Assembly: GCF_001638985.1 (NCBI RefSeq)
Contig: NW_017265136.1
Location: 926,461 to 990,460 of the forward strand
Length of the DNA stretch: 64,000 nt
Direction: 5' to 3'
From: Phycomyces blakesleeanus NRRL 1555(-)
Lineage: Eukaryota; Mucoromycota; Mucoromycetes; Mucorales; Phycomycetaceae
Below are positions 1 through 10,970 of the stretch, piece by piece (the first letter of the stretch is position 1; every line of letters starts with the position of its first letter). A model generated the notes under the pieces. The model worked only from the letters and a program-made list of their open reading frames with translations. It searched no databases and had not been told where the DNA came from. The position numbers were made by a program, and so were the translations under genes.

Positions 1-292
1 CATCACTTTTAATGCATTCAGTGCAATGACACTCTTCAAAATTTCGTTCCATTGTAGAAGACACGACAAGTGTGTTTCTTTACCAATGGAATAAAAGGGA
101 AACAAGTGCTACATGTACTTTATTGACAAAGTCTTTATAATAATAAATAGAATAACTTTTGTTGCTTGTTATATCCGAGCCAATATAATACAGTAAAACT
201 GTGTTTTCAACTTGTGAACATGGAAAACTATCCCACATTTTCAATTGTTATCAAACAACTGTGCGCATTGTAATTTCTACCTTTTTTTTCAG

Positions 293-558
293 TATGATCC
301 GTTCTCCAACACAAGCAGTTATGACAGCTACGCCATTGAACATTGATGAGGGTACCTTCTCGATATCTAACCGCCCAATTGCTGGAATGGTGCAGAGCTA
401 CAACCATATGCAGCCTGAAGTAGAGTATGTTTTGTCTTCAGTCATGGAAGAGAAAGCTTGTAGACACCTTTCGTATAAACTTCATAAGGAAAAATCCTTG
501 CCGGAAAAGTTAGCCGGGCGTAATCGGTTTTCTCGTCGTCGAACAAGAAAGATAAGAG
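293..558 (+). other. Possible internal exon of unknown protein
   Basis: A stretch open on the plus strand is bounded by a pyrimidine-rich TTTTTTTTCAG acceptor and a GTAAGTAT donor, the pattern of real introns elsewhere here. It would encode about 88 residues, starting near an ATG at 295 and ending in a strongly basic tail (SRRRTRKIR). I do not recognise a family. Position and strand (plus, left of a minus-strand Tnp2 pseudogene) are what gene B of CACTA-8 would require, and a basic end also occurs in B exon 2. The diagnostic WRSDE motif was not found downstream, so the link is inference only. It could be a chance open stretch. Confidence 0.2.
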
Positions 559-1539
559 TAAGTATAATCCACGGCTTTTGTTCAAATAATTTTAACATTT
601 TTTTTTTCTTTTTACAAAGGAGTGTCATTTTTTTATTTAGAATTCCTAATTGTTGATATTATAACACAGATCAAAGAATACTTTAGCAAGTTAAAAGGAC
701 GGAGAAATGATCAAAAAGAATAAAGGTCATTAGCTTTTCCAAGTGTCCAGCTATTCCAAGAAACGTCGAACTTTTGAAGGAGAAAAAGGTGCGTGTTGTT
801 GCATAGAATAACACGCGGCAGCAATAAAAAAAAATACAGAGTATATAGTATTTTATTGATTTTTATTCATAGTTTTGAAAGATGTGGGTTGAATCGATAA
901 AAGATGATGCGGTAGTAATGTCGAGACGGGAAGTAATAAATAAATAGTTATTTTATTTTATTTTACTTTATTTTACAGCCGATTAATGAAATATATATAT
1001 ATACAAAACAATTATTTAATTATATAACCTTGATTGTTTTATCCACGATTTTTTTCGTTGGAAATTGTAATATCGCTCTCTGTAAGTTTATTTTGATAAA
1101 AGCTAAGAAAATGGTGAGCATTGGGTATTAAATATACAGGTATTTTGTCTTTCATACTTTTGATAAAAACAATAAAAATAAATAACGGTTTTTACTATTC
1201 GTTGATAATAGAATTCACTATAATTTTAAATATTTGATAAAGAAGTAATGCTAAAACCAGAGAAAAATAGAGAGATAAATAAAGGCAAACCCTTTCGCAG
1301 TCAAAATAACTCTTATTATAATTATTTATATAAGTAATATAAATCATTCTATTTTTTTATTTTTTCATGACTACTTTTCTAGGCAGTGGGATGACTAGGC
1401 GCTTTTGGATCCCACCCTGGATGTTGTGCGTAGTCAACGCGAAATACGAATGCAGACGATGCACCGGGATGATGCACGCAATACTCTTCTTAATAAACCC
1501 ACTCACCCACAAATTCAGACCTTATCCAAATAACGCTTA
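559..1539. other. Non-coding, no feature recognised
   Basis: AT-rich sequence with short homopolymers and TATATA runs. A less AT-rich patch near 1385-1500 reads without stops for about 40 residues in one frame but has no recognised motif. No promoter, RNA gene or transposon end could be supported. Confidence 0.4.
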
Positions 1540-4085
1540 ATTCTGACAGAATGGCGTCACAAATCTTTTTAAAAAACCAAACGTTGACACTTTTGATTCT
1601 ACCAATCTTGATGACAAGTAAATATGTATTCAATCTGACCAGGGAATTTGGAGATGTCGTCAACTATCCTACCAAAAAAACATAACCCGCACAATTGAGC
1701 TGCGACATTTCTTCTGTTCACTAAAGAACTCCTGGCCAAGCAACGAAATATTCTTCATCTTCTGAATGCAAATGTTTACCAGCACATTCTCACCAAGTGA
1801 AATACTCCCCACGCCGCAGAAAAAAAAAGTATTCTGGTAAGCCTTGACATAGAATTTGAATAGCCATTAAGAGTAATCATACTTCATCGTATTCAAATGT
1901 TGTAACTTCAATGGCATGGTAGTTGGTGGCGACGCCTTAGTTCCGATTACATTGTACCATAGGCTGTTGACGACTTGCTGGAACATCGGGAGGCCGAATG
2001 GAAATGCAGGATGATAACCATTATCAATACACTGAAGACACGGTATATGAGATTCAGATAGCACTTGCGCGACGCCTTAGGAAATTCTTATTATACGCAG
2101 CAGAAGATTAATGGAATATACAGGAAGAAAAGTGTCAGTGAACGCATTCTCCAGAAAAACGCTCATTAATGTCACCTCTAGACCATTACGGTAGTTTGTC
2201 TTGACGTTTTTTTAACTTATACTTGTATATCTTAAGGTTATACATACAAAATGTAAAGACCGGACCAAATTCAAGCATCAACTCACACAAATGCATATTT
2301 GGTGTGCTACTGCTTTTTTTTTCGTAAATACTCTGACATTATTTCCCAAATTTACCAAGGGGCTGGCCTGTGTAGTCTATATGTAAGTACTTGTTCAATG
2401 GACCTTTCAACTTTCGGCATGCCTTAGCAAGATTGGTCTAGGTATTTTAATCACTTTTGGGCAAAAACTCCTCCAACACCACCAGAAAATGCACCAGACA
2501 CAACGATCGCCACTCACCTGCCTTCATATATAGGAACTCAGACGCGACTTTTTTCGAATAAGACGGTATATTCAGGAGGAAGAGGAATATCATCAGCAAA
2601 GCGTTGTATACGAGCAATAACATCAGTGGAAAAATACAAAGTCGTTTCAAACACTGACCATACGGTTCGCTATCACAAGAAATATGTTGTGCGTGATATC
2701 AACAATCATATAAGCGATGCAACTCTGAAAACTGCATGCCGTTCTGCTTCTCCAAATTTTCTCTTTCTACATCTGAGTCTGTGCAAAACCACATATTGTC
2801 ATATATGGATATCGTCTCTTCTGTCCGTGATGCCCAGTTTTCATTGTCACACCCAAAGTAATTAATCTTACTTGATGCAGTAATCACGGAGAAATATCGT
2901 TTGCATTTATGGCAGCCATATGTGTTTACATGACATGTTCTATGAATCCGGCAGTATTTCTAGCAGCATGTATCTCGGAAGCGACATACATGATAGTAGT
3001 ATAGACAGTAGTATCATCAGGGAACTTGGTAGTCTCCACAGCTATACCACCATAACAGTCTACCATCCCATCAACAAATGTTTCCACAAATATGTCCATC
3101 TAGTCGCCCTCTACTTCCTTTGGACCAGACATGACATCAACGAGGATAATATTTTCTGGTCTCATTTGGTCTTCCTTGGGGAAATTGCTGATAAGTAAGT
3201 ACAAAGCACCGCCTGTATAAGTCCGGCCTTCAAACAGCTTAAGCCAATATACATTCAATGTCAACATGAGAGAATGGGCATGATTTACAAAGGTCCCGTC
3301 GGCTTCACCGAGCATATCAGTCTAAATTGCATCATCGTATACGTCCGTCATCGTACTTTCTATTGTTTTGCTTGACCCCTAGTGCACGATTTACTCATCT
3401 GACTTGACTTTGTGGAAATGTTGTGACAAGATATTTTCTCAGTAAGCTGTAAAGAAATACCATGAGAGGGACTGGCTTTTCAATTGTTGGATCAACATAC
3501 AGAGAATAACTGTCATAGATAGATGGGGTGGAATATGCTTCTCGGAGGAACAGTTGGATTGATGATACCCTGGCAAGTCTATTATATCACGTTTGATACA
3601 GATGGTGTACTTGAAGACGGTTTTTGTCACAAGATCGAATCCAGACATGATTTTCGATACATCAACAGACATGTGGATCAGTATCCTTCTCATAGGTAAC
3701 AAGAAAGTATTGGAATAATTTCAGTGTTGTAGATCCTCCCTGCTTGAACCAAGTAAACCACTTAAAAGACAAAACCGAATAGAACCATAAGTTGAATTGC
3801 TTGAGACGTGCCATTTATTTTCAAATATAGGCCTACAGAAAGGCAAGTGTTATGATAAGTATCATTATTATCTGTAATATGATTCATGTATATTTCTTTG
3901 TTCAATAGGTGCATACCTGAATCCGTCGTATCTTTAAATACTATGACACCAACAATGTCAGCTTCATTCTCATTGTTGGACTCCTCACTTGAATCCGGAT
4001 AGTTATTGTCAAATGACGATAGTGGTGTCTCAGTATCATACTCTTCTTCGAATTGAAAAGGTTTGTCTTCTCTTAAAAAAAAGTA
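1540..4085 (-). pseudogene. Decayed Tnp2-like transposase (gene A of CACTA-8)
   Basis: Minus-strand remnant of the CACTA-type transposase, matched by order of motifs to the intact copies. From the 5' side (right) there is an acidic exon (about 3930-4071, rich in D/E/S, ending GTATGCACC), then degraded N-terminal sequence. Next come the LMLTLN..WL..F block with a PENIILV.VMSGPKE run (3100-3315), the FLYMKAGEW block (near 2540) and, close to the 3' end, PP.TMPLKLQ followed by QKMKNISLLGQEF (1740-1930). Many stops and frameshifts break it, the catalytic core is not continuous, and neither element end was located. Left limit is approximate. It is the most diverged copy in the window. Confidence 0.75.
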
Positions 4086-5842
4086 TACTATGTGTGGCGG
4101 TTTCAGGAAATCTAAAAGAAGAAGTACCTTTATCTACAATAATAAAAATAAAAATAAAATATGTTTTATACGATTTTTTTTGGTCTTGGTTATTGAGATA
4201 TATCAGTTTATTATCAATGTAATTAACTCTACTAAGCTTACGGTCTCTATTAGTAAGAATTACAAATTGAATTCTATATATATATTTTAATATAATGACA
4301 ATAAGGGTTTTACTAGCTATCGATGCTTCACAATTCGTTGCAGCAATGCTTTAACTGCTATTCAAATAATGTTCAATAAAAAAGTACAACACTTGTTGGG
4401 TGCCTTTAATATTTTTGAGTAAAATACTTTTTGGTGTAATAATCTTGATTAAAATACTTGTGAGTAAGATTGATCATAATATTATAAATATCATTATTAA
4501 TTGTACATCTATCACACTAATTACTTGCAAGTTTTGGTCAAGTTTCGACAGTCAAACATCCGACCTTTGTGTTAGAGCAACCCTTTCAATTTAAATATTT
4601 AACAAAAAAAGGCGTTGGTATATATATATATATACATATATAATATTAATTACCAAAGTACGGAAATAAACGATAATTATTATTAAAACGCGAGTGTAAA
4701 GTAGGCAGGGAAAGTACTCCAAGGAACATCCCTAAGTACGCATTTTACTCTTTCTTAATGATATAGCTCTGGATACCAATGAGTTTCGTTTTATATTACC
4801 AGCCCAAGGTATTATAATGGACGCCACAAGTACTTTGTAACTCTAATATCTTGAATTCAAAAAATCAAATAGTAACCACGATAGTACTTGACAAAACCGT
4901 GTATATATTTGACAGTATAGAAATACTTATTTGTTTTTCTCTATCATTATGTACTCTTTATATTAACTTATTTTATTAACAGCTTCTATTGTATTTAATT
5001 TTAAAGAAAAAAAACAGAGTACTTGTGTGTGATACCCAGAGTCAGATATACTCGACATCTTCAAGAAATTATACTTATACAGTCGAATATTGTTTTTCAT
5101 GCTAATTGAGCCTCCACAGTTCTAATTAAAGCAAGAAATATTATATTTGTTTTCAGATAGGCTCTTGTAGAGAACAGTAAATGTAATTGCGAAAATATTT
5201 ACAAGGCAATTAGCAAGAAAAGTTTCATATTTATTTTACAGTTTTCAATGAACCCGAGTTGGTCGATATACTTTACATTCAAGTGGCTGCTGAAGAAAAA
5301 GAAAAAGAAAAAGAAAGGTGTATTTTTATACTAATGTGTCTTACATGACATGGAAATAAGCACTGGTGCAAATCATTAGGAGTACTGCTACTAAACTTTT
5401 CGACTAGTTGGCAGATGGGTATACATAAGAAATTATCGGTTTTGGTCATAAATAAATGAATATGGTACATCAAAGGATACCATTCTGCGCACACACCCGC
5501 ACTCACGCAAAACAATCGGATCCAGTACATAATCAAATAACACTGGATTTATAGGTTTTTATATTTCTTACCATTTTATCATTTTTCATGAAAATAATTA
5601 AACTGCCAACACAAAGCAACTGCCGAAAAAAACAAAATAATATTAGTACAGTTGCACCTAACCAAAACTCATATACCACTACAGTCCTCATCGTCCACCA
5701 TAATAGCAACGATTTTGCTAATATTGAAAGGCAATTAGTTATTCCTTTCTTTTATATTGTTTATCCACGCACACAAACGCCAACTGTACCAAGAATTAAT
5801 TTGAGTTGGGTGCAATTTTAGACAATTCAATTTCTTTGTCAT

Positions 5843-5865
5843 TCTTTCTTTCTTTCTTTCTTTTT
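5843..5865. repeat. (TTTC)n microsatellite
   Basis: About five and a half uninterrupted copies of the tetranucleotide TTCT in otherwise AT-rich non-coding DNA. Confidence 0.9.
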
Positions 5866-7974
5866 AAATTCAGTGCAATAGATCTCTGATTCCTAAAAAA
5901 GGATTAGAGAACACATAGAAACACCTATAGAAACAGATGATTTTTTAACATCAAGCAAAATACATCGACTCTTGTCCAGGGTGAAAAAACGCGTGATGAA
6001 GGATACAGATGAAGTATAGAATAACAATAATGAGAATAAAAAATGGTTGATACCTTTGGTGTGCGGGATGAGGCCAAGGTAATTTGATTGACAATAAACG
6101 TGAATGAGAAAATATTTGGGAGTTATTGGAGTCTCACTTTGACCTCCATGTGGTCGATGGTTTTAACCTCTTAAAATACATTACCATTGTTGTATAACTT
6201 ATTTATTTTTATTACTGTTTTGTAATCGTTCCAAATTCTATCTACACAAAGAATCAAAATGGGGAAAAACATCGTTTAATTGTTGTGGCTCAAAATTTAA
6301 ATATTATTTATTTATTTATTGAGCTATGTCATACGGGGAATAAGCCAATCGTCTACCTCTCTTGCGATGCGTACTGCCTGTTCATACATATTTTCCCAGG
6401 GGTGGAAAAATCTTATACTTTACTTCCTTGTAATTTTATGATTTTCTGGTTCTCTTCCTTTTTAAAAAAAAACCGATTGACTTTCTGTGGTGAAACTACT
6501 TATTCTTAAGTTCTTTACAAAACAGGTTTAACTTATTGTGCCATCACGGATACTATTATCACTCAAAATAAACTCTTTTCACAATAAAAATTCATATTAG
6601 TTAAGAATATTGTGTCTTATTTTTTGAACCATTGTAATCACCGTGAATTATCCCAAGCGTATATAATGGATAAAAGCCCTTTATTTGTAAACAAAAACTT
6701 GCCCCACCAATAAATTGGCTTTCGTTTCTGGTATGTAATGCACCTTTATCATTACTCAATCTAACATGAAATGGAAGCTTTTCTTTTGTACATATGCTTT
6801 CTACAATAGCCATAAGTACAGACGCTATTCTTACCACCTTTTTCTCATGAGTATTAAACCTTTACAGTAAAAGTATATTTTTCGATCAAGGTATATACCA
6901 ACAAACGAAAATTAGTTATCATCACTGCACACGCCTACTCTTCTTATTATTCACTGTTTCAAATATATATATATCGATTATTCCTATTTTTGCCAATATA
7001 TACTACAGGGAGCCTAAAAAATATATAAAATAAAAAATCATAATAATGTGGCTTTATCATACAAAGAGAATGCGAGTAATTGTTTTCTAGTTGATACATA
7101 TCAAAACTTGCTCGTGGTCTTGGTGAAAGCTTGCGCTTTTAACAAATATAATATATTTTTGGAGATGTTCTTGGTAAAATACGTGTGTGCATACATGTGC
7201 GCATGTGTATGATTGTAGTAATTTCAATTGTAACTTTCATGGCAAGTTAATGTGAATATGTATGGTTATTGAAAGAGATGCACACAGAAGAAAAATAAAA
7301 TAAATAAATAAATAAATAAATAAGAGTATTATTTTTGTTTATTCTGCTTGAAAAAACAACCCCCCATCCTCATTCCTCAAGTGGAATCATTGCACCAATG
7401 ACTGCATTGAAAATATTTTTTTACAACTTTTCAACCTCTTCACAAAAAATATAAAGAATATCAAATATATATATATATACCTCTTATAATTGAGATTATT
7501 TGAACAATCTGTCGCCTCGGTTAAAGGGCACGCAAGATACCAAAAAATAAATAAATAAATAAAAAATATTGGCTTCAGTCGGCATTTATAATATTATTTT
7601 TTTTTTTTATTTTTTTTGAGAAATCAATATTTATTCAAAAAATAAAATTAATATAATTCTACTTTTCTCGACTTCTACTGATTGTATTTGTACGCTTCTT
7701 GGCTCTATCGATAGCTAATGACGAATAGTAACTGAAAAGTGGTATTAGAGGCGCATTGTCGGTCTTTGGAATTTTTCGGAGTTTGAAGCATGCTACGATT
7801 AGATGGTCGCCGGGATTTGGTATAGTGCGCAGGTGGGTAAAAATTAAAATAAATCAAATATTTCCACCCTAGCCGAATATCATATATATATTAAAAAAAA
7901 TAGAATTTATCTAAAAAAATTAATATGTTTATTCACAATTTTTTTGAAATGCTAATTTATTATAAATATAATAA

Positions 7975-8170
7975 AAGCATTAAAATAAAATATAAATAAA
8001 TAAAAAACAAAATAATAAAAATAATAAAAAAATAATAAAAAAAAAATAAAAAAAAAAAAAACAAAATAAAAAAAAATAATAATAAAAAATAAGAAAAAAA
8101 TATAAAAACAAAAATATAAAAAAAAAATAAAAATAATAATAATAAAAAATTAAAAAAAAAAAAAAAATGT
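7975..8170. repeat. A-rich low-complexity tract
   Basis: Nearly 200 bp of A runs broken by single T or C bases (units such as AAAT, AAAAC, AATAAT). The reverse strand is open for 64 codons only because F, Y and L codons dominate; it is not a gene. Confidence 0.9.
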
Positions 8171-8790
8171 TCATTTTATACTTCAGCTAAATAGTTTATT
8201 TTATATTAATTTTTTCGTTTGCTATACTATAATAAAAAATATACTCTAGAACTATAATATCTCTATTTATATTTCATTTCTTGAGATTTTAACTTTTATA
8301 ATAGTCTTATTATAACAAGCAATCATAAACCTTCCCTTAATATGTAAACAGACTTTTCCTTTACATCTCTTTAATTTAATAAACAAATTATTAAAAGAAG
8401 AAAACTTATAACAGTAGTATTATACTGTTGTTTTATTACAAAAAAAACTGTCAAACATTATTTTGATGAATCCGTACAATCTGAAAATAATTAACCACAA
8501 TACCTTCTTATGCGCAGTAATATCTTCCTGAGCATTAACCAAAGTATAATGACTTTCCTTTTATTTAAATATAATATAATAGCTAATTCAGATAATGCGC
8601 AGTATTACTTTAGAAAACTATATATGACAATTCAATTCATATCCATAAAAAGTATCTTTAATCCTATCTTTGATTTTACATATACCCCTTGATTCCCAGT
8701 TGGTTTGACCTTTTGACTTTACTATAGTAAAAGGAAGACCAACCCAGATCGGGAACAACAAAACGACGCAAAAAAATCGAAATAAAAGAA

Positions 8791-8862
8791 TGCTACCATG
8801 TAGGGTCGAACAGGGGTGCTCAGAACCAAAACAAAGTGATAACACTTGAGCTATGCAGCAAC
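8791..8862 (-). repeat. tRNA-like sequence, possible SINE head
   Basis: On the minus strand 72 nt resemble a tRNA. The first and last bases form a 6-bp acceptor-like helix (TGCTGC with GGTAGCA, one wobble), a TAGCTCAAGTG block resembles an A box, and TGTTCGACCC resembles a B box about 45 nt on. The D and T stems do not pair, so a working tRNA is unlikely. A tRNA-derived SINE or degenerate tRNA fits better. No A-rich tail or target duplication was established. Confidence 0.3.
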
Positions 8863-9179
8863 ATTTAAACATTTTTCATTAAAATCAAAATATTACCGTT
8901 GCCATCAAACATATATATATATAAAGATTATAAAAGAGTTGTGAATATATATAAAATTAAAGATTAAATATGATTAGAGTATGTAACTTATATTTGACGA
9001 GATGATTGGATATGACTTGGATATTGACAAGTGTGAATATATATAATGTGATAGATCTAATGGTATTGACTAATATCAGAGACAGATAAGATATTATAGA
9101 CTAATATTAGTATTAAATCAAATGTTATTGGCTAATATTGATTATATATTACATTTTATTAACTTATATAAGTAGTAAA

Positions 9180-9684
9180 TTGGATGTGATAAATATATAT
9201 ATATAATACAGATTGACTGTTATTGATTTACATATATATCAGATCAGATATCATTTATTTATATATATACTAGATTGGTAGTATTCAGCTTATATATATA
9301 TGAGATTGACTGTTATCCACTTATATATATATCAGATTGGCTGTAATCCACTTATATATATATCAGACTGGATATCATATGTTTATATATAATGCAAATC
9401 ACCTGTCATTAGCTTATATATATGCAATTGGCGGACAACAGCTTATATATATACCCAATTGGCAGTCAACAGCTTATATATATATACCCAATTGGCAGTC
9501 AACAGCTTATATATATACCAGATCGACTATCATCAGCTTATATATATATCAGATCGGCTGTGATCCACTTATATATATATATCAGATTAGATATCATATG
9601 TTTATATATAGTGCAGATCATCTGTCATCAGCTTATATATACCCAATTAGTGGACAACAGCTTATATATATATCAGATCAACTA
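9180..9684. repeat. AT-rich minisatellite array, left part
   Basis: Diverged tandem units of about 40-46 bp, each holding a TATATATA core followed by CAGATTGG/CAGATCGG and CTGTNATCA-type spacers. The array stops at 9684 and resumes in the same orientation at 21245, because an 11.56-kb element is inserted at a TA. A single unit in the opposite orientation lies at about 10645-10690. Short frames through it only translate the repeat. Confidence 0.85.
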
Positions 9685-10052
9685 CTGGTTTTATCCATTC
9701 AATTGGCGCCTATTTCCATCTAATTAGCATCCGTTTCCATCTAATTAGAACCCATTGACATCTGATTGGCTTCCATAGAAATTGAATTTGCGTCCATTAC
9801 CAACTGAATTGGCTCCCATTTCCATCTGAATTTGCTCCCATTGCCATCTGAATTTGCTCCCCCCCTTTTACTATTGGCAGAAGGGTACATGGCACTCAAA
9901 TTTTTTATCCTTATGGCTTACAATTTTTTTATATAACCTTAGTATTTTTTTTTGTAAACGTCGTATTTTTTTTATATAACTGCCATATTTTTTACATAAG
10001 TGCCAAACGCCTAATGTAATAGCACTTCAATATATGTAGATCTTTCTACAAA
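9685..10052. repeat. Left terminal inverted repeat arm
   Basis: The arm contains spaced repeats of the type CCATCTAATTAG and CCATCTGAATTTGCTCCC, then a C run, then alternating TATATAAC and GTAAACGTCGTA blocks. It matches the reverse complement of about 20880-21242, the right arm having extra copies of the inner TATATAAC/GTAAACG unit. The match may continue into the gap. Confidence 0.85.
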
Positions 10053-10152
10053 NNNNNNNNNNNNNNNNNNNNNNNNNNNNNNNNNNNNNNNNNNNNNNNN
10101 NNNNNNNNNNNNNNNNNNNNNNNNNNNNNNNNNNNNNNNNNNNNNNNNNNNN
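10053..10152. other. Assembly gap (100 N)
   Basis: Exactly 100 unknown bases, the customary placeholder for a scaffold gap of unknown size, at the inner edge of the left inverted repeat. Confidence 0.98.
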
Positions 10153-10372
10153 TTATTATTGTCGGACGGCTTTTTGATAGTTTAAGGTTAATGTTTTTCC
10201 ATGCCAAGCTTTTACATAGTTACTATTTATATAACCTATCTTCCCACACTAAAAATGCCAAGATTTCTCACGCTAATTATATTCAGACTAACTAAAAAAG
10301 GAAATTTTTCCGGAAAAAAGCTATTCTTTAGCATTTTTTCTCACGAATTCAGCTGTATTGTTTACGTAGATC

Positions 10373-10637
10373 ATTTATGCAAGATTATGCATGATTATGC
10401 ATGTTATATAACAAGTATAGCCATAATTTACTAATTTTTTTCAGTAATACATTTGTATTATTTATGTTATGCAAATATGCATAATGACATATGTTATACA
10501 AACTTTCTTTTGTTATATTTTTTATATGTGTTTCTATACAACTATGCAAGATTATGCAAGATTATGCAAAATTATGCAAAATTATGTAAAATTATGCAAG
10601 ATTATACAAGATTATGCAAAATTATGCAAGATTATGT
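10373..10637. repeat. 10-bp tandem repeat ATTATGCAAG
   Basis: A short run at about 10373-10405 and a longer one at about 10543-10637 consist of 10-bp units ATTATGCAAG/ATTATGCAAA with few changes. The intervening DNA is AT-rich and has no recognised gene. Confidence 0.85.
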
Positions 10638-10769
10638 AAGCTGATAACAGCTGATCTGATATATATATAAGTGAATATTAGTCAATCTTATACATATCAC
10701 TAGAAAAACATACGGGAATTACCATGTACAAAGTTAAATTATAACAATAGAAAATCTGGGGTATTTTTT

Positions 10770-10894
10770 CATCTCAGCTTTTTTTGTGTGTTCAAGATGA
10801 AAACACTGTTTTCCGGTTTTCTATTGGCTTGGATACAACAGGCGAAAATATTATTTATTATTATTATTATAAAGACATAACATTTCATTATAAA
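10770..10894 (+). promoter_or_regulatory. Gene A promoter of CACTA-1
   Basis: Ordered motifs shared with CACTA-2 and CACTA-3: CATCTCAGC (10770-10778), an inverted CCAAT box in TCTATTGGCT (ATTGG at 10824-10828), and TATAAA (10889-10894; another at 10868). The ATG at 10971 lies about 80 bp after the TATA box. Confidence 0.6.
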
Positions 10895-10970
10895 GACATA
10901 GTAAATTTAGTAAACGTTGTACTTGTTTCCTTTTTCTCTTAACACTTCAAAGTAAAAATAAATAAACATT

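Larger units (their letters stand above)
4086..8790. other. AT-rich intergenic DNA with microsatellites
   Basis: No gene could be supported. Open frames here are short, lack family motifs and are mostly A/T-run translations. Simple repeats are (TTTC)n at 5843-5865, (AAAT)n at 7291-7322, (AAAT)n at about 7543-7565, scattered (TA)n tracts, and a 200-bp A-rich tract listed separately. No inverted terminal repeats with target duplications were spotted. Confidence 0.5.

Noticed and set aside
9337..9727. Overlapping plus-strand frames with repeated IYQTG / YIYPIG motifs
   Set aside because: They are translations of the AT minisatellite; all frames are open because of the repeat period.
10540..10640. 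Possible CRISPR-like array (regular repeats of ATTATGCAAG)
   Set aside because: The units are head-to-tail without spacers, a plain tandem repeat in a eukaryotic sequence.
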